Assembly (NCBI GenBank): GCA_036346225.1
Contig: JARFIW010001178.1
Coordinates: forward strand, 3,290,917 to 3,354,916
Direction: 5' to 3'
Source: Platerodrilus igneus
Lineage: Eukaryota; Arthropoda; Insecta; Coleoptera; Lycidae
Length of the DNA: 64,000 nucleotides
Every line of letters starts with the position of its first letter. The stretch's first letter is position 1. Positions 45,711 to 57,485 of the stretch are shown piece by piece. The notes under the pieces were generated by a model that worked only from the letters and a program-made list of their open reading frames with translations, was not told the origin of the DNA and made no database searches. The position numbers and the translations under genes were made by a program.

Positions 45711-46900
45711 TCATATGGTCGATCTTCAGGTTCTATTATTTCCTTAGTGTGTTTTCAATATTTTATTATTTTGAAAACTTGGAACATATCAACGTAATTT
45801 CAGAATACGAATTTTACTAATTTTGTATGTGTATGTTTTTAAAAATCGAATTTTTTGATTGTGTAAATTTATTTGTCCATTACCCGTCATTCTGATTTAC
45901 TATTCGCTCGAATAGCGAGATGGACATACGAGCTGTCATTTAATTTTTCTATGTTCCAAATTTCTTCCTAGAATTAAAATGTTTGGTATGCTTAATAAAT
46001 TATTACTGAAAGGGATTTAAAAACTACACTACGATTGAAGACGTCGTGACGATGAACAAAATGTCCGTAGAAAAAAAAATGTAGGAATGCAGTCAACTGC
46101 ATAAAATTAGACTGCAAACCTGTAATTTTAAGATATACCTTACCATCCTGAAAGCATTCGGATTGGTTACATCTTTTGTAATCAAAATATTAAATTTTTT
46201 AGAAAAATACTGTTGTGTATGGTATTTAACATGAATTAACGAATATATTTACCGGCGGTGCTGGAGATACTATTTAGAATATTTTTTAAAAATTGACCCT
46301 TTCTTTGGTAAGGTTTTCATTTGATCTGAGGGTTTGTGGGAGGGTGTGTGTGTAAACCATAGAGAACGGTGTAAACTACATTCTCTAACGTTTGTGGTGG
46401 TGCTTTCGACAGCATAGAAATAACCTTCGTATAGATAGTTTGTCACAGTATAATAAACAGTACTGTGTTTTTGTTCAATTGTTTTTAGGTGAGTTTTCGT
46501 GTAATAATTTTTGTTTTGAGGTTAGTTTTTATTTGCGTGTTTATCTAAACTATGTTTAAATTATCGGATTTATTTTTATAACATTACCAATAATATGTGC
46601 AGAAACGGCTTTCTGTATAGTTGTGTTAAATCCTAAGATAACCTAACTCTTTGAATGCTCCGGGGACGTTGTAATATTTTTAAACATTATTCGCATCTTA
46701 TGGTTGGGAGCAAATTCTACCAGCGAGGGAAATTTAAATTACCATAGTAAAATCATGGCAATCAAGTACAGGTTCAGATATGCATACTTCCACATTCCAA
46801 ACTATGGATATGGCAGTACTTAATCTGAACCCATTCAATATAACCTTTATTACTTTGATCTTGTAAGACACATAAAAGAAAAGGATTTATGTGTCATCAT
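45711..46900. other. AT-rich interval before a mariner-like gene
   Basis: No frame with a recognised motif. It may include the unrecognised 5' end of the mariner-superfamily element whose gene becomes readable near 46920. Confidence 0.4.
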
Positions 46901-46919
46901 CATTAAATCTTCAGTCCTG

Positions 46920-47804
46920 GAACTGGCTAGATACATACCCTCATTGTTTCCTATTCTGTCCGTAAGATCTGTAAGCCGTGAACTTAATATTCCAAAATCA
47001 ACTGTTCATAATATTTTAAAAAAGGAAAATTATCATCCTTATAAACCCACTATTGTCCAATGCCTCAAAAGAGAAGATTTCGCCAGACGAATGTGTTTTT
47101 GTAATTGGTACATCCAAAAATGCGAGGAAGAACCACACTTTCCAGAATTGGTAATATGGACAGACGAAACGCGGTTTACCAATTGCGGGGTGTTCAATAA
47201 ACATAACATGCATCACTGGAGCACTGAAAATCATCATCTGACGGCGCAACGCAAATTTCAAACGAGATATGGATTTAACGTTTGGTGTGGTATCTTAGGT
47301 AGTTAATTATGATATAAATATTTTAGTAAATTAACCAATGTAATTAATACTTTTATAGGTAATAATTTGATTGGACCCTTTTATTTTGTCAATAACCTCA
47401 ATGGCGCCAGATATACGGAATTGTTAAGAGACCAAATAATTCCGGCTATTAGAGGACTTGTACCAAATGATGATGATTTTTGAAAACTATGGTTTCAGCA
47501 AGATGGTTGTCGAGCTCACAATTCCAGAGAAGTTAGTGCCCTTTTAGCTGATCATTTTGGCCAAAATATTATATGCAATAGTGGACCAATTATGTGGCCG
47601 GCAAGATCACCAGATTTTACACCACTTGATTTTTATTTATGGGGTTTTGCTAAAAATGAGGTATATGAGTTTGAACCGCCTCATAATATAAACGAACTGC
47701 AGGAAAGAGTCCGTGACATTCTTAACTCTATAAATAGGCGCACGTTAAGCAGAGTTGTACGGAAAGTTTTAATTAATTGTCGAATGTGCCATGATGCAAA
47801 CTGA
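46920..47804 (+). pseudogene. Second Tc1/mariner-superfamily transposase, with an intron
   Basis: The readable part begins inside the second helix-turn-helix (SVRSVSRELNIPKSTVHNIL, about 46965-47015), so the N-terminus is missing. VIWTDETRFTN (first Asp) is at about 47152 and FNVWCGIL at about 47278. A 60-bp GT-AG intron (47299-47358) is supported because the reading rejoins as G-N-N-L-I-G-P-F-Y-F. A TGA replaces a Trp codon near 47482. WFQQDGCRAHNSREV (second Asp) follows, then MWPARSPDFTPLDFYLWGFA (third Asp, about 36 residues on). It ends at 47804. The spacing matches the element at 6134-7892, so both belong to one lineage, though sequence similarity is low. Confidence 0.8.
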
Positions 47805-48488
47805 CAGCATTTTCAGCATCTGCGGGAAGGAATTTAGATGATAGTTTGCTGTTTCGGTCACATTTAATTTTGTTCCCTAAATTAGATAAGATAGGCTACA
47901 GTTTTATGTTTAAGTTAATTTTAAGAATTATATCCAATACTTTACGAGTTCTACTTAATAAAATGTATGTTGTACTACTACTACTGTTTGCAAAGTAGAA
48001 ATCAAATTTTTGCCCTGTTGGGATTATCAAACGTTATAGAACATACAAATTTAGTTATTTTTAAAATTTAGGATAGTTTTTGCATTTTTTATAGACATGT
48101 GGCATATCATTTAAAAGTTAATTTTAAGGCGCATAATATTCACTTAATATTCAAAATGGCGGCCATAAGAAAAACAAAAGTTGTGGACGTTTCCTCGAAA
48201 ACAAAAGACAGTCGAATGGTTCTGTTTATGCTAAAATACTCCTTTTAGAAAAGTGTCTTAATAATGTGCAAGTCTTGTGATGGTGCGACTTATGATTCAT
48301 GTTTTATTATCAAAAAACAAAATCTGCCATTTTTAGTTTTCTTCAAATATCTCCAAAACCAGACAAATTACACCAATTTTGTAAACGGATACAAAACTGG
48401 CCTGGATTCCTCCAAATCTTTCCCCATTTAACCCAATCTCTATTTCTTATAATAACCGAAATCATAATGTAGAGACTCGAAATTTGGA

Positions 48489-48491
<3 letters not shown>
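47805..48491. other. 3' flank of the mariner-like gene
   Basis: AT-rich, with no recognised gene. No inverted end could be matched on the left, so element limits are unknown. Confidence 0.4.

Positions 48492-48531
<40 letters not shown>
48492..48531. repeat. (TA)n microsatellite
   Basis: About 20 TA units. Frames across it are artefacts. Confidence 0.95.
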
Positions 48532-48533
<2 letters not shown>

Positions 48534-48639
48534 CGAAATTCACAGATAGAATATAAAGAATACAGATACTACACAGACGAGGGTAGAGGTTAGACAATGA
48601 TATGGAAGGGACAGTAAAGCAAACGAAATGTGAGAGAAG

Positions 48640-50042
48640 GACAATTGTTATAAAATGATATCAACAATAGATATGGAAAGAGATTAATTAGAGAATCTGT
48701 AAATTCACATATAATTGGTAAAGTTTAGTTTAAGGTCGTAAATAATGGAAAATGTGTACAAGCTGAAAAGAACAAAAAATATAACAAAGGCAATAGTTAG
48801 AAGTTATCAAAATTGATGAACTGAAAGGTTAGTAAGTTTTAAAGGATGTAAAATCATTAGAGAGGACTATGGTATCAAAGGGGAACTAAAATGAACAAGA
48901 GCTGTAAAAAATATAAAAGATATATAGAAGTATAAAATTAAAAGTGGTTTCAATTTTAGTAATTAAAAGGAAGTTTATATAACAAGTAACTAAATAGAAG
49001 TCATTGTGATTAGGGTTTCTTATAAGAATAAAGGGGAAATCGAATCACATAAATAAGTTATAATAATTTGAAGAATTAATAAAGGACGAGTATTATGATT
49101 AACACTAGCTGAAAGGATTAGATATTGATAGAATTAATAGAGAAGCGCTGTAAAGATATCATGACCGTGGTTGTACACATTATAGGAAGCTGCATTAGTT
49201 TCAAAATAAAGCCATTAGTTGGAGTACTCGTTTTTTTTTATTTCGGTTAACAGTTATTGAGTAGCAAAGCCAGCAAAGAGACCGAATGACCACTGGAACT
49301 AGAACAAGTGATTCAAGTAAAGAATATTAGTACAAAAGGGAAGATGGACATCAGAAGAAAAATATCAGGATACTCAATTAGTAATAGCTTCAGGACCAGA
49401 TCAAGTCAAAAGGATTTTCAAGGCATTACAGGACACTCACATTTTAAGGAGCAGTGTCATCTAAAAGAAGATAAAAGAAAGGAAAGTAATTTTCCATTAG
49501 TAGTCGTAGAAATTACAAAATATTGTAGTGGCATAGTATTACTATTCAAAAAGTTTATACATAACCTTGTAACGTAAAATTGGTAAACGTCACATGTCAA
49601 GTGACAAATTTCGGTAAATAAGTATATAATTTCGTTACTCTAATACTGCTTGAACTTACAGCATCACAAGAAGGAAAAGAGAACAAGGCAAGATAATATA
49701 GGAAGGAACATTATGGAGCAACATACTTGAGTTTGTCGAAACAGGAGCGTATACTAAAAATTAGGACTAAATAGAGTAAGTTACCTACCTTAACATTAAT
49801 AACATTTGTAATTTACATGTGTGGCGATTCATCAATCATAAGTTGATCTTAAATCGTAATTTAGAATAATTAGTCAAATATAATTAAGACTGTGGTCGTA
49901 ATTAACAGTAAATTGTTCACGTGAATCCTTCTTGTAAAAGAGGGTCAATAAGGCTGACCAAACTGAGCTAGCGATAAAAAAAGGTCAAACTAATATTAAC
50001 ATTAACATTTTATTAGAGAATATTCTAGAGTACAAGTACACA
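48640..50042 (+). repeat. Left long direct repeat (putative LTR) of the gag-only unit
   Basis: Ends ...tctagagtacaagtacacaac, the same as the right copy at 54152. A short frame (MIQVKNISTKGKMDIRRKIS, 49308-49577) has a counterpart in the right repeat at 53413, either because the repeat includes the start of gag or by chance. The left limit is approximate. Confidence 0.55.
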
Positions 50043-50520
50043 ACTGCATAGAACAGAAAGACAAACAAACACGAAAGGACAGTACATAGTAAAGAGAGCA
50101 GCACAACAAAGACATGGGACTTTCGAGTAACAAATACACAGCAAAAAGTGGTGTCCAACGTGTACGTTGCAAAAATAAACACTTAAACTGACATAAGCAA
50201 CGAGGGACACCTAAAACTCCAAAACCATTGTGATATGGAAAGTGCAAATAAAAGAGTAGTGTACACATGTAAGTGTCTAAATTCTTAAAGAACAAATATC
50301 AATTGGTGGGCTAGTTATTGTGTTTAAAACAAGATATGCGATCAAGAGCAATTTCAGATGAAATCAGGAAAGTCGTATGAAAGACAAAATAACTTCATAA
50401 ATGAAATACGTCAAGTGGAACTAGAGCATGTCGTGCTAATATTAACAGTAACCGCAATAAAACTTCGGAATTATTCTCAAATAAATAGGTCCAAATTAAC
50501 CTAGAAAGGATTGTCCATTT

Positions 50521-51480
50521 TATGATGGAAATGAACCAAAATTTAATCAAAAACCAAAAGGAAATTGGAAACAACCAAAAAGAAATTGGGAACAAAATCG
50601 AAGGGTTACTAAAATCTCGACAAGAGTTTAAAAGAGAAATGCACGGGCGAGTGGAAAATTTAACAGAGGTCCTGGGGAATAATGTAAAAGAACAAAATGT
50701 AAATATGCGAGTTGGTGGAAAATGAGATTCGCAATGCTGTGAAATAGTTCGCACAGAAGTGAGCAAAATTAGGAAGGAAGTTCAAGAAAGGGAATCTGGA
50801 CAGCTATGTGCAAGGCAAACGACCAACGAACAAATTGACACGAACCAAGACGAAGAGTTGACGTATACAACCCAACTACAACGACAATTATAGAAAAGCT
50901 TTTGAGCACTAAATTCGATAAATTCATGGAAGAATGAAGCGGAGAAGTGAGCGATGAGATAGTTTAATGGGTCTCGAGAGGATTATATAATAGAAAAGTA
51001 TAACCAGGCAAGAAACAATCCGAAGATGAATGAAACGTAAATCATACAACTGTTAGCCAGACACATGGACTTGGAAGTAAACAGAGCAGTGGTGATCCAA
51101 AATATAAGGACGTAAAAGGAATTCTTGGAGATCGTTTGGAATTATGACATAGCTCGAAGTCTCGAAGGACAAACAAGTTCGCCACAAAGTGTAAAGTCAA
51201 ACACATTTAGAGAGGAGCGAGTAAGGCTTTATGAAGGGAAAAACATGGAGTAAGGTGTTTTGAAAGAAACAATTGTATGCCGTACATAACTTTCGAAAGA
51301 CATTACGGGTGGAATGACCGGAATCAATACCAAGTAACATGAAATGGAAAATGGGATGGACATAAAAATAGAGAACAAGAACCGAGATTCATGCTGGAGG
51401 AAGGAAGAAAATTTTTGTACGGAAACAAATACAACTAACGTTGTAGTGATAACTATGGTAGAGAAAATGAAGAAGAAAAT
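50521..51480 (+). pseudogene. gag remnant between the long direct repeats
   Basis: From 50524, MMEMNQNLIKNQKEIGNNQK leads into a lysine/asparagine/glutamate-rich coiled coil typical of the N-terminal gag region in some insect gypsy elements. After frame changes, IIQLLARHMDLEVNRAVVIQ and KEFLEIVWNYD (about 51040-51145) match the end of such gag capsids. No zinc knuckle, protease or RT follows. AT-rich and full of stops. Confidence 0.5.
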
Positions 51481-51945
51481 ATACGACTGACTATATGAGC
51501 AGCGGGAATCCGAGAGATATGGAAAATGTAATTATGGTAGTAGCGGAAGTTCACGAACATACTCTGCGGTTAAAAAGTGCCAAATTTGTAGAAAATACAG
51601 ATTTGGATGTAAATATTGTTATTAGTAAATAAAAGTTTGTAAATAATATTTTAAATGGATATAATAGGTTAAGTTTAGTTTAACAAAGACAACAGTTGGA
51701 GAAGTTATGAAAATTGATAGGTCAGTTTAAGTAGAATTGATTGTAAAATAGTGAAAACATCGATGAACTGAAAGGTTAATCAGATTCAAAAGATGTATAA
51801 TCATAATAATTATTAGAGGGCTGTGGTATCAAAGGGGAACTAAAATAAATAAGAACTGTCAAAAAAACATATAAAAGAGATATAGAAGTGTAAAATTATA
51901 AATGTGTCAATTTTGATAATTAAAAGGAAGTTTATATAACAAGTA

Positions 51946-53105
51946 CATAGAGTAACCTTCAGAGAGTCAGCTAATGTTAATTTTTTATTCACCGCAAGAG
52001 AGACAAAGATATCAATTCTTATATACTTTCATCTTTCTTATACATTTTCAAAGTGTACTGAGGGGGTGCCACAAATGTTGGTAGGAGGAAATGGCGGGAA
52101 ACGCTTTAATTCATGGCTGCAATGATAGGTTAGGTTACTGTTAGAAATGGATATTATTATTAAAAAACACAAATCACTTAACACGCATATCAGAACAGTT
52201 GTTCTAAAACTATTGCAAACTGTTCTGATATGTGTGTTAAGTGATTTGTGTTGTGTTTTTTAATAATATCTAATTTGTGTTTTTTAATAATAATATTTAT
52301 TTCTAACAGTAACCTAATTTGTCATTGCAGCCATGTCATTACTGCCACGAGACGCTCGTCAAATTATAAGGTGAGGAATTTGGTGGGAATTTTAAATCAG
52401 CTGTAGGAAAAAATTTACTTGCAACTTCAAATACAACTCAAGATCAAATCACCATGCAATGTAAAAATATAATTTCCCGTTTATATTAATTATTAAAATT
52501 TTACATATGGTGATTTGGTCTCGAGTTGTTTCAAATATTTCAACAGTTTATTGTTTTCAACTTTACTCAATAAATTTTAACACTATAAATGATAAACTCT
52601 AGCGTTGAATAAACTTCATAAAAAATAATTCTATGTGGTCTTCATTATATATTTTTATGCAAAATGGTCAAAGATATAACAACTTGCAGTTATATGTAAA
52701 CGCACTTTTCTAGCGAAAATATTAAGGCCTTGTTATTTAGTTCAATACAACAAACGACACTAAAGTTTAACATATACATAAACGAAACATAGCATAAACA
52801 TAAATGAAAAAATTAACATAAACATTAAATATAACACAAAAACGTAATAAACAGCAGGAACAACTTTGTTTATAAGCTGGTTTAACTTTCTAAACACAGA
52901 TAGCTGTCAACCTGACAGTTGCATGCCAGAAATCATCTTGAAATCTGTCAAATTTATTATTGCGTTTCGTGCCCTCTCAGTACACTTTACATATTGACGG
53001 ATAAAGATAGTATCATCCTTCGATCTATATAATGAAGTGAGAAAGATTTTTATAGTGTCCTTACAAATTTTCCTATTAAGATAACACTTTGAAGATTACT
53101 CTATG
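51946..53105. mobile_element. hAT-like non-autonomous element in the right direct repeat
   Basis: The ends are inverted repeats (catagagtaaccttcagag on the left; complement of the right catagagtaatcttcaaag). The flanks are aacaagta (51938-51945) and aacaaata (53106-53113), an 8-bp duplication with one mismatch that fits hAT insertion. The left direct repeat lacks this segment, an empty-site comparison inside the window. A second inverted pair (aaagtgtactgag near 52055 and 52985) lies about 110 bases in from each end. No transposase is inside. Confidence 0.75.
52110..52361. mobile_element. MULE-type foldback element (MITE) nested in the hAT-like element
   Basis: Two arms of about 110-120 bases (from catggctgcaatga on the left to its complement at about 52335) surround a short loop near 52205. 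The right terminus (acgagacgctcgt) equals the end of the MULE at 42459. The left terminus is diverged. It is therefore probably a miniature relative mobilised by such a MULE. Confidence 0.65.
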
Positions 53106-54154
53106 AACAAATACCTGAATAGGAGTAATTGTAATTAGGGCTTCTTATAAGGATAAAGGGGAATCAAATCACATAAATAAAATTTACTAATTTGAAGAAT
53201 TAATAAACAAGTATTGTGATTGACTCCAGCTTAAAGGATTAGATATTGATAGAATTAATAGAGAAATACTGCAAGGATACCATAATCGAGGTTGTGAAAA
53301 CGCATTAGTTCCAAAATAAAGCCATTAGTTAGATTCATCGTTTGTCATTTTGGTTAATTTTAATTTAGTAGTAAAATCAGCAGAAACCGAATGACCACTG
53401 GAACCAGAGCAGGTGATTCAAATAACGAATATTAGCACAAAAGAGAAGAGGAACATCAGAAGAAATATATCAGAATACTCAATTAGTAATAGCTTCAGGA
53501 CCAGAACAAACCAAAATGATTTTCAAGGTATTACAGGACATTCGCATTTTAAGGAACAGGATAATCTAAAAGAAGATACTAACAAAGGAAAGTAATACTC
53601 CATTAGTAGTCCTAAAATTACAAAATATTGTAGTGTTTGCATAGTATTAATATTAAAATTTTTTTTATATAACTATGTAAAACGAAATTGGTAAACGTCA
53701 CATGTCAGGTGACAAATTTTGGTAAATAAGTACATAATTTCGTTACTCTAATACTGCTTGAACTTACAGCATCGCAAGAAATGAGAAGAGAACAAGACAA
53801 GATAATATAAGAAGGAACACTATGGAGCAACATACCTGAGCTTTGTCAAAACAGGAGCGTGAACTTGAAATTAGAACTAAACCGAGTAAGTCACCTTAAC
53901 AATAATATTTGTAGTTTACATGTGGGGCGAATCATCAATCATAAGTTGATCTTAAATCGTAATTTATAATAATTAGTCAAATATAATTCAGACTACTGTG
54001 GTTGTAATTAACAATAAATTCTTCACATGAATCCTCCTTGTAAAAAGAGGGTCAATAAGACTAACCAAACTGAGTTAGCAATAAAAAGAAGGGCAAACTA
54101 ATATTAACATTCATTTTATTAGAGCATATTCTAGAGTACAAGTACACAACTATA

Positions 54155-54338
54155 CAGGGTGTTTTTTTTAAGTGGGAGGTCACCTGTATATGGAAGACCA
54201 ATGGTACAAGGAAGCTGAAAATTTGCACTAGGAGGTTATTGAATGTGCCCTACACGTTTAAAATAGTTTCGATACGTTAGCACTTCCGGTTATACCGGAA
54301 GTCGGTATTACTATCGTTATTTTAAATAGAACACCCTG
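54155..54338. mobile_element. 184-bp miniature element with TA duplication
   Basis: Ends cagggtgttt and the complement of aaatagaacaccctg, with TA on both sides (54153-54154, 54339-54340), as for Tc1/mariner-type miniature elements. Another tacagggtg lies at 54579, so related ends are scattered here. Confidence 0.6.
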
Positions 54339-54340
54339 TA

Positions 54341-55240
54341 TATTTATGCATTTTCGAATTCCTTGTCGAATTTCATGTGAACTTTTATAACACAACCATA
54401 CCTCTATCTAATGCCGTTTTCGAGATATTTTGACTTTTAGTAGATTTTTGGCATTTGCACGCAGTCACATAAATTGGAATAACTAGAAAGTGAAGGAACT
54501 TACAAAATTGTTTTTTTGCAATCACATTAATAATACTTGATGTTATTTCTACGTGCAAAGAAAATTTGATTGCAATGTACAGGGTGCTACAAAATTCATT
54601 TTATAATTTGGCTAATAAAATGTCAAATATTCCGTTTTTTAAAATGGAACCTACCATATTTTGTTATATTAATCGATTCTATGGAAAAAAATATCTTAGG
54701 TATGTAATTACAACAATCCATTTATTGTAAGCCATTTTTGAGTTATTTGCATTAAAAGAGAAAAATGCGCTAGTTCAGTAACATAATAACATTTGCTACT
54801 TACTATCAAGTAGCTTTTGTCCGATACATTAACAAAAGAATAATTGGTTATTTTTACGAAACGTCAAATGTACATTTATAACTTTTACTGCTTTGAATTA
54901 ATTAACAATATTGTATTATTTTAGTGCTGCAACTTAAAAAAACATACTTCATAAAATAAAAAAATTATTGACTTTTAGATATTTGTTATTGTTCTGTAAT
55001 TGGAATGTTTTCTGTTGAACAATAAATTCCTTATTATTATTATAATTGTAGTCAAAAAGATTTTCTGGTAAATTTTCTTTATATAAAATGTAGTACAGTA
55101 ATTATAGAGTATCGAGAGTGGTATACATGCCTGTGAATAAATAGTATTGTAATATTTGTTGTGAATTATAAAACGTATCAGGATAAACATATCAGTATGA
55201 CTTTCCCATCGAAGTCATAGTATAAGAGCAGTTTTTTTTT
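54341..55240. other. Very AT-rich interval
   Basis: No recognised gene. Contains one further tacagggtgctacaaaattc terminus at about 54579, not paired here. Confidence 0.4.
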
Positions 55241-55258
55241 ATTTTACAGTCTTGGTCC

Positions 55259-55375
55259 ATGACAACCTTTAAATCTAAGATGAGTAAATCTGCAGGAGAT
55301 AATGTTTCTGATAATGAAGAAGATATAAATGCTTATGAAACCTCCAGTGATGAATGGAGTGAAGATGCTGAAACA
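55259..55375 (+). CDS. Exon-like block 1, acidic peptide, function unknown
   Basis: Preceded by a T-rich tract and tacag acceptor (about 55248), open from ATG 55259 or the second ATG 55280 (MSKSAGDNVSDNEEDINAYE, then TSSDEWSEDAE) and ending at a GTATGT donor at 55376. The very acidic, serine-rich peptide and the splice signals suggest the first coding exon of a nuclear protein that continues at 56553. I do not recognise the family. It has no counterpart in the second copy of the duplication. Confidence 0.4.
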
Positions 55376-55659
55376 GTATGTATCGTGTTTTATTAGTACA
55401 AAAACCTTGTATGTGAATATGGTATGCATGTACATTATATCTTTTTTATATATTATTATTTCCTTAATTTATATTGTTTATATACATTCAAGATACAAAA
55501 TCAATTATTTACGAAGATAAACGTAGAATGTTTATATTTTCAAAGTAATTGATTTTATACATTCAAATCCATTTTAGTTGATCCCACCATTCAAAATTTA
55601 GTTTTAAAAACTACAACTTTGCAATGTAAAAAATGCTAAATAAATAAAATAATTAAATA

Positions 55660-56100
55660 AATAAATACTTTTGCAACAATTTCTTCCAAGGGGGAAGTAG
55701 ACACGGTCATACAAAACAAGCTAGTGACCTCAGAAGCGAGTGAGGCCGGTATGCTTCCCATTAAAACATCCAAATATAGTGTTAAGAGCAGCAAGCGATC
55801 ACTTGAACCTTGTACATGACCATTTAATAAGACTCTAGGGCAAATATTCGTGCCAAGTAATAAATCAATAGGTCCAGGTTGAGCGAATACCGTTTCAGCC
55901 AGTTTGAGATTAGCTAGATAAGCGAAATTTTCAGAATTATTAGTAGTAGCTAAATTTTTGCAAAATTTGGGAAGTACGATACCTTAGAAATTAATAATAG
56001 GTGAGGAACCCCTTATGGGTTTGAGCAAAACGGTTATAGTGTCATGCTTATATCCATGGTTCGCATGGACCCTAAACTGTTAAGGGTTAGAGAATGTGGA
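55660..56100 (-). pseudogene. BEL/Pao protease-region fragment (DUF1758-like)
   Basis: On the minus strand the frame gives ITVLLKPIRGSSPIINF, a stop, then LPKFCKNLATTNNSENFAYL and LAETVFAQPGPIDLLLGTN. After that come variable positions and an end like SLASEVTSLFCMTV and SPLEEIV. The PGPIDLLLG motif is a hallmark of BEL/Pao protease domains. One stop is visible and no other BEL domain is adjacent, so this is an isolated remnant, here lying in the intron between exon-like blocks 1 and 2. Confidence 0.75.
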
Positions 56101-56552
56101 GTAGTACGGAAATCTAAATGTTTTATGCTATTTTGCAAAATAAGAACAAATAAGTAAATAAATATATATGTAGCAAAGTTGGTTTCCTAATTTCCGAACT
56201 TGAAATAATAGAAATGTAGTGAACCCGTTATTAAAATAAGTAGAAATTGCAATGGTTTTTAAATCGAGGAAGGTGGTAAATTTACAAGTATGAAATGGAA
56301 CGTAACAATATGTATACGAAATTCACATTATGTACGATTATTGTAATTTAGCACAGTTTCCCTATCAAAGTCCTGACTGCTGGATGAGTAAGCTGGTATT
56401 CTATTCCAACTTCTGCATGGTATAGCATCACCAGAAATATTTCTTACCAAATTTGAAACATCTTATGTATCTAATTTGTGCTAGTAGCTATAATTTTTTA
56501 ATTTTAATAATTTTTGTTTTTACTTCTGTATGATGTCAATTATTATAAATAG

Positions 56553-56765
56553 AAAAAGAAAACAGCAGGCGATGGTCATCAGGCTGCTTTTACCAGAGGC
56601 AGAAAGGGTAAAACAAAAGCCCCAATTCATAGTAGCGGAAGCGAGCTAGTTGAAAACTCTGAATCCATGCCAAAATCGAAAAGTAATGCTAAACGTTTCA
56701 AATTGGGGAAATCGAATTCAACACCAGCAAAGAAGACAGTAGTAGACGGAGTAACCAACTTTGTG
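56553..56765 (+). CDS. Exon-like block 2, basic peptide, copy 1
   Basis: Bounded by an AG acceptor (ttataaatag, 56551-56552) and a GTAAGT donor (56766). All 71 codons are open: KKKTAGDGHQAAFTRGRKGK, then TKAPIHSS, an acidic SELVENSE and a lysine-rich tail with AKRFKLGKSNSTPAKK. The copy at 60884-61093 keeps the frame and both splice signals despite many base changes, which is what a coding exon under constraint would show. Family not recognised. Low-complexity and probably nuclear, by inference. Confidence 0.5.
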
Positions 56766-56954
56766 GTAAGTGTTTATTTTTAATTAGCTAAATTTAATTT
56801 GTTGATCAGTCAAGAAATTTCTAAGTTATTTGATAATTATGTAGCGATCGGTAGAATAGATGAGTACGCAGATTGTTTAATTATCTTAGTTTTTATTTAT
56901 TATATGTAGATTTAATACAAATATTACAAATACGAAATTAACATCTATTTATAG

Positions 56955-57135
56955 CGTTACCCCCCATTAGAGTTAAGAGAAATTCCGTCTTCAGAAGTGG
57001 TTCTTGACTGGTTTTACTGCACCTCCTTGAATCCTCGTGGTGTATGTATTCGATGTACTCTTAAGTCACAGGTTGGTTATTATTATTAGACATGCAGCTA
57101 CATACTCTTCCTCTGAACTGCACAATGATTTCTGT
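56955..57135 (+). CDS. Exon-like block 3, copy 1
   Basis: Follows an AG (atttatag, 56953-56954). Reads PLELREIPSSEVVLDWFYCT, then SLNPRGV and CTL. With one frame change it continues RLVIIIRHAATYSSSELHND and FCD. Copy 2 (61270-61473) keeps IPSSQVVLDLFYC, LNPRGV, RCTLSQRLVLIIRHAITYS and SELHNDLC, so this is real conserved coding sequence. Whether it belongs to a host gene or an unrecognised transposon I cannot tell. Confidence 0.45.
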
Positions 57136-57212
57136 GACTGATTCAAAGAATAATAACCAATCTTTGGTTGCACAGTTCAGCATTTAGGCACTTACAGTGG
57201 TTGTGAGATATA

Positions 57213-57485
57213 CTCCATGGCGTAGTGGTATGTGTGTGACTACTACGCCCAAGGTCCCAGGTTTGAATCCCGACACGGGTCACTTGAAAAATGTTAGGCG
57301 AGTGTTTCACAAAAATACACCCCCTCGTTCGGATGAGAGGTAAAATGTAGCTCCCGGGTGTGTGTTGTCACGCACCTTGCTTGGAACAGCAAAGGTTTGG
57401 TAAAATTCAAAATTTTCCAGGTAGAAAAACTTGCTTTCTGGCCAATGTAGTACCTTCGTGTGGAGCATTGGAAAATTACATGTAA
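57213..57485 (+). mobile_element. tRNA-derived SINE with 14-bp target duplication
   Basis: Flanked by exact copies of ggttgtgagatata (57199-57212 and 57486-57499). The head has a Pol III A box tggcgtagtggt (57218-57229) and B box ggtttgaatcc (57260-57270). The body contains ttcggatgagaggtaaaatg and gtcacgcacc (57328-57376), similar to the conserved central domain seen in several invertebrate SINEs. A short 3' part follows. Copy 2 of the surrounding duplication lacks it. Confidence 0.85.

Larger units (their letters stand above)
48640..54152 (+). mobile_element. Gag-only retrotransposon-like unit bounded by long direct repeats
   Basis: A left repeat (about 48640-50042) and a right repeat (about 51618-54152, interrupted) share long, near-identical blocks: gatgaactgaaaggtta, tatcaaaggggaactaaaat, agcttcaggaccaga, acgtcacatgtca and ctagagtacaagtacacaac. 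Between them is a gag-like coding remnant without RT or integrase. This is the layout of gag-only non-autonomous LTR elements (TR-GAG/LARD type). The outer start and the target duplication could not be fixed. Confidence 0.6.
51618..54152 (+). repeat. Right long direct repeat (putative LTR), interrupted
   Basis: Homologous to 48640-50042 once the insertion at 51946-53105 is removed. Ends acaagtacacaac just before a TA-flanked miniature element. Confidence 0.55.

Noticed and set aside
49985..50295. Three overlapping minus-strand frames rich in Cys and Leu, membrane-like
   Set aside because: They lie opposite the leader of the gag-only unit, overlap each other in different frames and are shadows of an A-rich coding strand.
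52055..52990. Inner inverted pair aaagtgtactgag as the ends of a separate transposon
   Set aside because: It sits at similar distances inside the stronger 51946-53105 ends, which have an 8-bp duplication, so it is better read as part of that element's long imperfect inverted repeats.
57210..57290. True tRNA gene at the SINE head
   Set aside because: A and B boxes are present, but the cloverleaf is incomplete and the unit extends into a SINE body with target duplications.
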